DNA from: Microcoleus sp036705565 | GTDB taxonomy: Bacteria > Cyanobacteriota > Cyanobacteriia > Cyanobacteriales > Microcoleaceae | Direction: 5' to 3' (one strand) | DNA length: 64,000 nt | Assembly (NCBI GenBank): GCA_036705565.1 | Contig: JAUBUY010000006.1 | Shown: piece by piece, positions 9,031 through 16,163 of the stretch | Position numbering within the stretch: the first letter of the stretch is position 1 | How the letters are laid out: each line of letters begins with the position of its first letter | Made by a program: the position numbers and the translations under genes | Notes under the pieces: generated by a model | What the model saw: only the letters and a program-made list of their open reading frames with translations | Database searches by the model: none | Told to the model about the DNA's origin: nothing

Positions 9031-9178
9031 TTAGTAGTCAGTAGTCAGTAGTCATTAGTCAGTAGTCAGAAGTCAGAAGAAAAACAAGACATTATGCCCA
9101 ATTCCCCATTCCCAATAACTAAGGACTAATGACTAATGACTACTGACTAAGGACTAAGGACTAAGGACTAATAACTAC
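9031..9178. repeat. GTCAGTA / GACTAAG tandem heptamer arrays
   Basis: TAGTCAGTAGTCAGTAGTCA-type heptamers lie at about 9031-9085 and the inverse-complement type (ACTAAGGACTAATGACTA) at about 9117-9178. Together they form a large imperfect palindrome between two convergent genes and may act as a bidirectional terminator. Confidence 0.75.
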
Positions 9179-10987
9179 TGGCTGCTTCACATTTTTCTGT
9201 GGCCCAAAATAAGCTTGAAATACCTCTTTGGCGATCGGGGCGGCGGCAACAGAACCATAACCGCCATTTTCCACAACCACGGCGATCGCAATTTCCGGCT
9301 TCTGGGCGGGCCCGAAGGCGACATACAAAGAGTGATCCTCCTGTCCGATGACCTCCGAAGTCCCTGTTTTGCCCGCCGTCAGCGGAATCGAACCGTCATT
9401 CAATCCCTGTCCAGTACCCTCGGCAACTACCGCGATCAGTCCTTCCTTAATCACCTGAACTGTTGAAGGTTTCATCCCCGTATGTACCCGTTGAGTCTCC
9501 GCTGTGCCGGTCATAGAAGTCAAAAGATGAGGCTTCACGCGATAACCCCCATTAGCGATCGAACTCACCATTACCGCCCCCTCCAAAGGAGTCATCAACA
9601 CCAACCCCTGCCCGATCGACATCGTTACCGTATCACCCGCATACCAAGGTTCTTTATAAAGTTTCTCCTTCTCCTCCGGCGTCGGGATTTGACCGTAATC
9701 GCCACCGCCTAGCCCCAAAAGATTCAAATCCGTATCCTTGCCAATTCCCAAGCGCTGTCCCCACTTAGAAATTTGCTCCGGCCCGGTACTAATCCCCAAT
9801 TGATAAAAAAACGTATTGCTGCTGAAAGCCAAAGCATCCCGAAAGCCGATGTCGCCGAAACCGCCACTGTGTTCGTTAAAATCAATTCCCCCCACAGTAA
9901 TGTAAGACGAAGTACCGAGAATTGAGTCCGGCGAAAATTTGCCCGACTCCAGGGCCGCGACGGAAGTCACAATTTTAAAGGTGCTACCGGGGGGATAGCC
10001 CTGCGTGGCCCGATTCAAAAATGGATTTTCCGGATCTTGAAGAGTTTTCCACTCATCCTTAGTGATTTTTCGCGTAAACAGATTGGGGTCAAAAGTCGGG
10101 TGGCTGGCCATAACTAATACCGCCCCGGTGTTGACATCCAGCGCCACTACTGCTCCCCGGCGGTTCCCCAGGGCTTTTTCGGCTGCTTTTTGCATGGACA
10201 AGTCTATGGTTAGCTGCACCGCCTCACCGGGTTTGGGCGGTGTCTCTCCCATCAGCCGCAATTCTTCATTTTGGGCATTTACTTCGATCAGCCGATCGCC
10301 CCACACTCCCGCAATCTTCTCGTTAGAGCTCGCTTCTATGCCCATTTGACCGACAATCATCCCCATCGGATATTCAGGATGAGCTTCCAAGTCGGCTGCG
10401 GTAGCTTCGCCGATATATCCGATCGCGTGAGATGCCAAACTGCCTTCGGGATAGTAGCGGTTCGCTTCTGGCCGCACTTCCACTCCCCGCATTTGTCCCA
10501 CCTCTTCTGCTAGTGGCACGAACACCTCTGGCGGCATTGCTTGCTTGAGCCGCACCGGTCTATAGGATTGAGGATCGACCTCTTTTATTTTTTTTAAAAT
10601 TTCTTTTGCTGGAATTTTAACCAGCGGACTCAACTTTTCTGCTGTCACTTTCCACTGTTCCGGCGTTTGTTCTTTCGGCCACAAATATACCGATCGAGCT
10701 AAATTGTTTGCAGCTAGCAACTTGCCTTTGCGATCGATAATGTGTCCGCGATTCGCCGGCATGGGCACTAGGCGAACGCGATTGTTTTCGGCTCGTTCCC
10801 GGTGTTGCTTCCCTTGTATCAGTTGCAATTCCACCAGCCGACTAGCGTGCAGGCCCAGCAAACCTGTTGCCACCAGCATTAACACGATCGCCCGGTGTAT
10901 CGGACGATCCTGTTTTTTAGGAGTTTCCCCCAGGCTTTTGTCAGGAGAGTGAAATGCTGAGATCGAATAAACTTGTCGTTGCATCAT
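9161..10987 (-). CDS. mrdA: Penicillin-binding protein 2 (peptidoglycan transpeptidase)
   Basis: About 608 residues from the ATG at 10987; an upstream TTG at 11005 is less likely. PBP2 cross-links peptidoglycan during cell elongation. One membrane helix (AIVLMLVATGLLGL, near residue 35-50) is followed by the pedestal (NRVRLVPMPANRGHIIDRKG) and the transpeptidase domain with all three active-site motifs: STFK (GYPPGSTFKIVTS), SSN (FSSNTFFYQLG) and KTG (AGKTGTSEV). The length fits class B PBP2. The partner RodA gene is not in the window. The C-terminal codons run into an ACTAAGG-type repeat. Confidence 0.94.
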   Translation of the reverse strand: MMQRQVYSISAFHSPDKSLGETPKKQDRPIHRAIVLMLVATGLLGLHASRLVELQLIQGKQHRERAENNRVRLVPMPANRGHIIDRKGKLLAANNLARSVYLWPKEQTPEQWKVTAEKLSPLVKIPAKEILKKIKEVDPQSYRPVRLKQAMPPEVFVPLAEEVGQMRGVEVRPEANRYYPEGSLASHAIGYIGEATAADLEAHPEYPMGMIVGQMGIEASSNEKIAGVWGDRLIEVNAQNEELRLMGETPPKPGEAVQLTIDLSMQKAAEKALGNRRGAVVALDVNTGAVLVMASHPTFDPNLFTRKITKDEWKTLQDPENPFLNRATQGYPPGSTFKIVTSVAALESGKFSPDSILGTSSYITVGGIDFNEHSGGFGDIGFRDALAFSSNTFFYQLGISTGPEQISKWGQRLGIGKDTDLNLLGLGGGDYGQIPTPEEKEKLYKEPWYAGDTVTMSIGQGLVLMTPLEGAVMVSSIANGGYRVKPHLLTSMTGTAETQRVHTGMKPSTVQVIKEGLIAVVAEGTGQGLNDGSIPLTAGKTGTSEVIGQEDHSLYVAFGPAQKPEIAIAVVVENGGYGSVAAAPIAKEVFQAYFGPQKNVKQPVVISP

Positions 10988-11145
10988 TCTATAGGTAGAT
11001 GTCAAATCCTAGATTTTAGATTCTTGAATTGTCAATTGTGAAGTATACATCATCAGACCGGGGCGATCGGGCCTTGACCCTTGGGGGAAGCGGAATGATT
11101 GAGCGTTAGCTATTGACTAATCACTAATTAACTCATGACTGCTTA

Positions 11146-11307
11146 CTAATCCCCCAAGCACCAAGAAATAGCCAGAAAAATCAAGGTCAGGCTCAGCCAA
11201 TTAGGCAGGTGGAGCCAGCCAGATAGACCTATAGGTAACAATACCAAGACCTGTGTCAATAGGGAACCGAGGGCCAACAGCAAGGCTAAAAGTATCAAAT
11301 TTATCAT
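11146..11307 (-). CDS. Small two-helix membrane protein, unknown function
   Basis: A 53-residue protein starting MINLILLALLLALGSLLTQ, with a second hydrophobic helix WLSLTLIFLAISWCLGD at the C-terminus and a GWLHLPNW linker. The reading frame stays open upstream to 11406, but the residues before this Met look non-coding, so the internal ATG at 11307 is preferred. Similar short proteins occur in cyanobacteria as I recall, without an assigned role. It lies upstream of mrdA on the same strand, separated by 158 bases. Confidence 0.55.
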   Translation of the reverse strand: MINLILLALLLALGSLLTQVLVLLPIGLSGWLHLPNWLSLTLIFLAISWCLGD

Positions 11308-11536
11308 CTTGACACCGTACAATTTCGGATATGAGTCGATCGCCTGTGGCAGAAATCCGAGTGGCACAAGCGAGCGCGATCGTAGAGGGATTGTCCTGAT
11401 AGACATAAGGAAGATAAGCCAGGAGGTGTTGAACTAATTTAAAAAAAATTATTCTTCCTCCATAGTTTGTATTCCAGGGGCTGCGATGGGTAAATTCTGA
11501 GTTGTGATTTTAAGTTGTGACGCCAGGAGTATGGCC

Positions 11537-12019
11537 ATGTTGTTTAATCAGGGAGCCAATTTCAAAAACGGTGCGCTCTTGGGTGCGATCGCGGCGATCG
11601 TCGCCCTACCAGTTTTAGCAGAAACAGCCAATTTCGGCACTTTAAGTTTATCGCGAGGTTTTGCAGCCCCAACAGCAGTTTTGAGAGGTTCCACAGGCGG
11701 ATCCTACTCTCTATCTGCCATAGCCAACGCCGATCGCCACAAAAACAAATGTTTGGGTTTTGCCACCCCAACTCCCGACCACATCATAGTCTTGCAGCAA
11801 AACTTTTCAAAACTCACACTCCAAATCAACAGCGGAGGCAAGGACACAACCTTACTCGTACAAGGCCCCGGTAATGCGGTGCGCTGCGGAGACGATATAG
11901 GTCAGAATAAAGATGCTGGCATACTTGATTCTGACTGGCAAGCAGGCTCTTACAGGATTTGGGTAGGTACTGTCGAACCCGGAGTCAAGTCTAACTATAC
12001 AATCTCAGTACAGGAATAG
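11537..12019 (+). CDS. Exported protein, PPC-like C-terminal domain
   Basis: About 160 residues from the ATG at 11537, chosen because AGGAG at 11525-11529 sits seven bases upstream; the ATG at 11531 is too close to it. A signal peptide is clear (NGALLGAIAAIVALPVLAETA, cleavage probably after the ALA). The mature part has two cysteines (NKCLGF and VRCGDD) that may form a disulfide, and a beta-rich C-terminal half (LTLQINSGGKDTTLLVQGP ... WQAGSYRIWVGT) resembling pre-peptidase C-terminal-like domains. It is probably periplasmic or secreted. Function unknown. Confidence 0.7.
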   Translation: MLFNQGANFKNGALLGAIAAIVALPVLAETANFGTLSLSRGFAAPTAVLRGSTGGSYSLSAIANADRHKNKCLGFATPTPDHIIVLQQNFSKLTLQINSGGKDTTLLVQGPGNAVRCGDDIGQNKDAGILDSDWQAGSYRIWVGTVEPGVKSNYTISVQE

Positions 12020-12199
12020 AACGCAGCGGCGCTGTTGGATGGAGACAATAAAATATCATCAAATTCTCCCCCAATCTCCCACTCTCCCACGGTTCCACTC
12101 CGTCATATCCCCCAATCTCCCGATCGACCGCTCACTTCCCCATCCAGTAAAATGTAAAATCGAAAGTGGCGTGTTTAACCAAAATAGGTAACTCCGAAA

Positions 12200-13006
12200 G
12201 TGCTAAAGACTCTTAGAGCTGACTTCAGTATAATTTTCGATCGCGACCCTGCAGCTCGCAACTGGCTGGAAGTTTTGTTTTGCTACCCCGGTCTTCAAGC
12301 CCTAGTGCTGCACCGCCTCGCACACTGGCTTTACGTGTTGGGACTTCCCTTCATCCCCCGCTTGATTTCCCACATAGCTCGCTTTTTGACCGGAATTGAA
12401 ATCCACCCAGGGGCAACCATCGGCAAAAGCGTATTCATCGACCACGGTATGGGGGTTGTGATCGGCGAAACAGCGATTATCGGCGATTTTGCCCTAATTT
12501 ACCAAGGTGTCACCCTAGGCGGTACTGGCAAACAAAGCGGCAAGCGTCACCCTACAGTCGGCGAAAACGTAGTTGTCGGTGCCGGCGCCAAGGTACTCGG
12601 CAATCTGCAAATTGGCAATAACGTCCGCATCGGCGCCGGTTCCGTCGTACTCCGCGACGTACCATCTGACTGCACAGTGGTAGGGATTCCCGGCCGCATC
12701 GTCTATCGATCGGGAGTGCGCGTCAATCCCCTAGAACACGGCAGTTTGCCGGATTCGGAAGCTGTGGTAATTCGCTCTTTGCTCGATCGTATCGAATCCC
12801 TCGAACAGCAAGTAAAAAGTTTGGTTCCTCAACCATCTGTCTCCTTAACTTCTGATCCCACTTCCCACAATTTCCACTCAGTATCAGAAGCTTTAAACCA
12901 AGCCAGCAATGTAGCCGTAGCCGAAAAAACACAGCTAGTTACAACCCCTAGCTGCAAGTTAAAAGATAAAGCAATTCAAGAATTTTTCGACGGCAGCGGC
13001 ATCTAA
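12200..13006 (+). CDS. cysE: Serine O-acetyltransferase
   Basis: CysE acetylates L-serine with acetyl-CoA to make O-acetylserine for cysteine synthesis. The 268-residue protein starts at a GTG (LKTLRADFSIIFDRDPAARN) and has the conserved helix (NWLEVLFCYPGLQALVLHR). The left-handed beta-helix of hexapeptide repeats follows (IHPGATIGKSVFIDHGMGVV, GVTLGGTGKQSGKRHPTVGE, VVVGAGAKVLGN). Residues beyond about 180 form a poorly conserved tail rich in Ser/Gln, longer than in E. coli-type enzymes but common in cyanobacteria. It stands alone. The C-terminal tail may influence cysteine feedback or partner binding (inference). Confidence 0.95.
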   Translation: MLKTLRADFSIIFDRDPAARNWLEVLFCYPGLQALVLHRLAHWLYVLGLPFIPRLISHIARFLTGIEIHPGATIGKSVFIDHGMGVVIGETAIIGDFALIYQGVTLGGTGKQSGKRHPTVGENVVVGAGAKVLGNLQIGNNVRIGAGSVVLRDVPSDCTVVGIPGRIVYRSGVRVNPLEHGSLPDSEAVVIRSLLDRIESLEQQVKSLVPQPSVSLTSDPTSHNFHSVSEALNQASNVAVAEKTQLVTTPSCKLKDKAIQEFFDGSGI

Positions 13007-13011
13007 AATTT

Positions 13012-13191
13012 GAATTGGCCAAACAGGGAATTGGCCAAACAGGGAATTGGCAATGGGGCCTGGAAGGTTATTGGTAACAAATAACCAATAACCAATAATC
13101 ACTGACTAATGACTACCCAGATTTATCAGTGGAGTCGCTTTCTTCAATCTAAAATCTAAAATCTAAAATCTAAAATCGGTTGACTTCTTTT
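13012..13191. repeat. 16-bp tandem repeat followed by AAAATCT heptamers
   Basis: GAATTGGCCAAACAGG is present twice in tandem (13012-13027 and 13028-13043) plus a partial third copy to 13051. AACCAATA repeats and an ACTAATGACTA piece (to about 13117) come next, then an AAAATCT array (13146-13177) that again ends in CGGTTGAC. Confidence 0.8.
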
Positions 13192-13773
13192 TCAAGGATT
13201 AACCGATCGCACAGACCAATTTCCCTCCCCGTCGCGCCGATAAAGCGATCGGTTTTGCGGTTCCCCCCGCAACTCCAACAAATCCACCGTTTCCGGTTCC
13301 AACAACAGCAAGCAAAAATTAGGCAGCGGCTCGATCGCATCTGGGGAAGCAGAATCAAAAGCACTAGCCTCGGCTTTGTCATCCCCCGGATGAGGCCAAG
13401 CAAACTGCGATCTAGCCGCCTCAGAAAGCTCCTGCCAAGTTGTGCACCGCGATGAACACAACTGGGCATCTGGATAATCTGCCCCTACCAAAACTAGCTT
13501 TCCAGCAATCCGAAATTGTTCGCGAGTTTTCGGGAAATACCAGCAAATTTCCCCCCAAGGATAGAGATTAATCTCCTCAGCCTTTTCACTGCGAATATCT
13601 GTAATAAACTTTAACTGATTAGTATCTGCTAAAAAGCCTCGAAACACCACAGTGCGGTTAGCCGGACGCCCGGTAGCCCGAACAGTTGCTAGTTGCAAGT
13701 AACGGGCAAAAGCAAGACTGCGGTTGCGGTGGAGGGCACGAGCTAAGGGCGATCGCCAAAGTGCTAGAGACAT
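13192..13773 (-). CDS. PPOX-class FMN-binding protein (Npun_F5749/alr4036 type)
   Basis: This 193-residue protein resembles the pyridoxamine 5'-phosphate oxidase-like flavoproteins of cyanobacteria. The typical opening is W-R-S-P-L-A-R-A-L-H-R-N-R, followed by FARYLQLATVRATGRPANRT and VVFRGFLADTNQLKFITDIRS. Later EINLYPWGEICWYFPKTREQFRI is the split-barrel core. Usual members bind FMN and may oxidise a B6 vitamer or another small molecule. The true substrate is not known. It is divergent from the tocopherol cyclase gene, with a GGAAGAA array in between. Confidence 0.82.
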   Translation of the reverse strand: MSLALWRSPLARALHRNRSLAFARYLQLATVRATGRPANRTVVFRGFLADTNQLKFITDIRSEKAEEINLYPWGEICWYFPKTREQFRIAGKLVLVGADYPDAQLCSSRCTTWQELSEAARSQFAWPHPGDDKAEASAFDSASPDAIEPLPNFCLLLLEPETVDLLELRGEPQNRSLYRRDGEGNWSVRSVNP

Positions 13774-13775
13774 AA

Positions 13776-13811
13776 AGGAAGGAAGAAGGAAGAAGGAAGA
13801 AGGAAGAAACA
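13776..13811. repeat. GGAAGAA tandem array
   Basis: About five GGAAGAA units lie just upstream of the PPOX gene start. A similar purine array is at 53014-53086. Confidence 0.8.
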
Positions 13812-13849
13812 GTTATCCGTGAATTCCCTGTCATGCTATTGGTAATTCT

Positions 13850-14968
13850 ATGTCAAATTCACTCTCAAAACTCAAAACTCTTGAAACTCCCCACAGTGGC
13901 TACCACTGGGACGGTAGTTCACGCCGCTTTTTTGAAGGCTGGTACTACCGAATAACATTACCGATTCACGGACAATCCTTTGCATTCATGTATTCCATCG
14001 AAGACCCCAGAGGCGGTCAACCTTACAGTGGCGGTGCAGCTCAGATTCTCGGTCCGAAAGATAGCTATTTGTGTCGCACCTTTCCAGATGTAAATAAGTT
14101 TTGGGCGCACAGAGAAAGCTTAGGTTTCGGACATTGGGGCAAAACAGATTTACAAATTAAACCCCAATATTTAGAGCCGGCAGTATTCGACAGCAGCGTC
14201 GAAGAAGGCTATCAAGCTACTGCTACTTTAAATCAAGGTTATTTGCACGATCCGGGAAGCGGCAGCCACTGTTTTTGGCAGTACGAAATTCAACCTATCT
14301 ATGGCTGGGGAAACTCTGAAGAAATCCAGAAATCTACCGCAGGAATGCTATCTTTACTGCCCGTTTTTGAGCCTGGATGGCAAATTTTAATGGCTCACGG
14401 TTTAGCCACGGGCTGGATCGATTGGAATGGCGATCGCTACGAATTTAAAGATGCTCCCGCTTACAGCGAAAAAAACTGGGGCGGTGCTTTTCCGCAAAAG
14501 TGGTTTTGGATTAATTGCAATTGTTTTCAAGGCGAAAATGATTTAGCTTTAACCGCAGGTGGTGGCAAGCGGGGCGTGCTGTGGTGGATGGAATCGGTAG
14601 CAATGATTGGTCTGCATTACCGAGGCAAATTTTACGAATTTGTGCCTTGGAATTCGCAAGTTAGTTGGACTATTGAACCTTGGGGAAGCTGGAAAATGCA
14701 GGCTAGAAACAGTCAGTTTGAAGTTGAGTTGATTGGCACTACAAACATTCCTGGTAGTTATGTGCGAACTCCTACCGAAAAAGGCATGGCTTTTTGCTGC
14801 CGGGATACGACGCACGGTGAATTGCGCTTGCAACTGCGAGAGTTGTTGGGGGGAAATGTGGAAAAAAATGGCAAGCAGCGTTCTAGAATTATCTTAGAGG
14901 CTCAAAGCTCTTTATCGGGTTTGGAAGTTGGGGGCGGGCCTTGGGATGAAGTTTGGCGATCGAATTAA
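13850..14968 (+). CDS. Tocopherol cyclase
   Basis: This 372-residue protein matches cyanobacterial and plant tocopherol cyclase (VTE1/slr1737 type), which closes the chromanol ring in vitamin E synthesis at membranes. Visible family features are HSGYHWDGSSRRFFEGWYYR near the N-terminus, FAFMYSIEDPRGG, the central ATGWIDWNGDRYEFKDAPAY, and the EKNWGGAFPQKWFWINCNCF block near residue 205-225. The length is as expected and there is no signal peptide. Neighbouring genes are not in the pathway. The ATG at 13850 follows a short purine-rich repeat. Confidence 0.92.
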   Translation: MSNSLSKLKTLETPHSGYHWDGSSRRFFEGWYYRITLPIHGQSFAFMYSIEDPRGGQPYSGGAAQILGPKDSYLCRTFPDVNKFWAHRESLGFGHWGKTDLQIKPQYLEPAVFDSSVEEGYQATATLNQGYLHDPGSGSHCFWQYEIQPIYGWGNSEEIQKSTAGMLSLLPVFEPGWQILMAHGLATGWIDWNGDRYEFKDAPAYSEKNWGGAFPQKWFWINCNCFQGENDLALTAGGGKRGVLWWMESVAMIGLHYRGKFYEFVPWNSQVSWTIEPWGSWKMQARNSQFEVELIGTTNIPGSYVRTPTEKGMAFCCRDTTHGELRLQLRELLGGNVEKNGKQRSRIILEAQSSLSGLEVGGGPWDEVWRSN

Positions 14969-15065
14969 GTCATTAGTCAGTAGTCAGTAGTCAGTAGTCA
15001 GTAGTCAGTAGTCAGTTGTCAGTTGTCATTAGTCATTAGTCAGTTAATAGTTAACAGTAGTCAGA
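14969..15065. repeat. GTCAGTA tandem heptamer array
   Basis: More than ten units of the TAGTCAG/TTGTCAG/TAGTCAT type run from the tocopherol cyclase stop almost to the cupredoxin start. It is the same family as at 9031-9178. Confidence 0.85.
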
Positions 15066-15071
15066 ACAGCC

Positions 15072-15572
15072 ATGATCAATTTACTCGGTTGGCAATTAGG
15101 CAAATTCTACCGCAGCCAGGGGTTACAAAAAACTTTCAAGGTGATTTTGGGACTAATTTTATGTTTGAGCACAATCTTGATGCCAGCGACAATTGCTAGT
15201 GCTGCCGGTGATTTGTCTCGCCAACCTGTTACCGAAATTACTGTTAGTTTAGGTAACGAAGCTGGGGAACTCAAATTCTTTCCCAATCTGCTAGAATTTG
15301 AATCGGGCAAGCGCTATAAATTAGTGCTAAAAAATCCCAGTTCGCAGAAACATTATTTTACTGCTAAAAACTTTGCTGATGCGAGTTGGACTCAAAAAGT
15401 TGAAGCTGGGAAAGTGGAAATTAAAGGAGCGATTCACGAACTAGAACTTAAACCGGGCGCTATGGCAGAATGGGTGTTTGTGCCGATGAAATCGGGAACC
15501 TACAACCTGCGCTGTACGGTAGCCGGACATACAGAGGCGGGGATGATTGGCAAAATCACGATCGCCTCTTAA
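15072..15572 (+). CDS. Exported cupredoxin-domain (type 1 copper) protein
   Basis: A 166-residue protein with an N-terminal export signal (VILGLILCLSTILMPATIASA, cleavage near residue 44-46). The rest is a cupredoxin barrel with all four type 1 copper ligands in the usual spacing: His94 (SSQKHYFTA), Cys148, His153 and Met158 (RCTVAGHTEAGM). It probably carries electrons or binds copper in the periplasm or thylakoid lumen. It is not plastocyanin or cytochrome oxidase subunit II by motif; it is closer to the stand-alone plastocyanin/azurin-family proteins of cyanobacteria. Partner unknown. Confidence 0.82.
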   Translation: MINLLGWQLGKFYRSQGLQKTFKVILGLILCLSTILMPATIASAAGDLSRQPVTEITVSLGNEAGELKFFPNLLEFESGKRYKLVLKNPSSQKHYFTAKNFADASWTQKVEAGKVEIKGAIHELELKPGAMAEWVFVPMKSGTYNLRCTVAGHTEAGMIGKITIAS

Positions 15573-15642
15573 ATCCCAATCTGCGTTCAATTTCAGATTA
15601 ATTACCGAAAATTCATCGAACTTTCGGCCCTCTAGACACTTT

Positions 15643-15936
15643 TCAAGTAGACTCTAGCGGAGCCATTGTCAGTCCAGCACGGCTCAATTGCATATGATAA
15701 AGTTCTGCTTGCTCTTGCGGGCCAACCCACACGGTGGCTTGGCCTTCGTGGTGGATTTGGTTGGCGAGTTTCCAAGCTCGATCGCTCGTCATCCCTGGAA
15801 TGTATTTCGTCAAACATTCCACAACGTGCTGAAATGTGTTGAAATCGTCGTTGAGGACTATTACCCGATAGTTGGGATAAGGTTTGCGGGTAACTTGACT
15901 CGATCGAACGGGTGCTATGGTTGGTGAAGAGGTCAT
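15643..15936 (-). CDS. clpS: ATP-dependent Clp protease adaptor ClpS
   Basis: About 97 residues from the ATG at 15936; the longer open frame to 16005 adds a hydrophobic stretch that is not typical. ClpS binds N-degron proteins and hands them to ClpC/ClpA for degradation. The conserved core is visible: YRVIVLNDDFNTFQHVVECL (with the NDD substrate-pocket motif), the ECLTKYIPGMTSDRAW helix and HHEGQATVWVGPQEQAELYH. It is convergent with the cupredoxin gene. Cyanobacteria often carry two ClpS copies; which one this is cannot be told here. Confidence 0.92.
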   Translation of the reverse strand: MTSSPTIAPVRSSQVTRKPYPNYRVIVLNDDFNTFQHVVECLTKYIPGMTSDRAWKLANQIHHEGQATVWVGPQEQAELYHMQLSRAGLTMAPLEST

Positions 15937-16163
15937 CGCGCGAACAGCCACTAAAACTACAAAATTCGTAAAAAAGTTACCTCTAAAATTATAACACAAT
16001 TTCATATTTTTTCAACCCCTACTTGGTATTTTGATCCGCTTCGGGGTTTATTTTCACCACCGGGCCCTGCGTTAGATTTCTCCAGAAACTGTGGGGAGTA
16101 GGAGTTAGGTATCCTGCCCCCCATTGACAGGCTTTTGAGGAGAAATCTATGGCACCGCGCCGA

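Noticed and set aside
9031..9178. Possible CRISPR array
   Set aside because: The units are contiguous heptamers with no spacers; they are short tandem repeats, as are the AAAATCT and GGAAGAA arrays.
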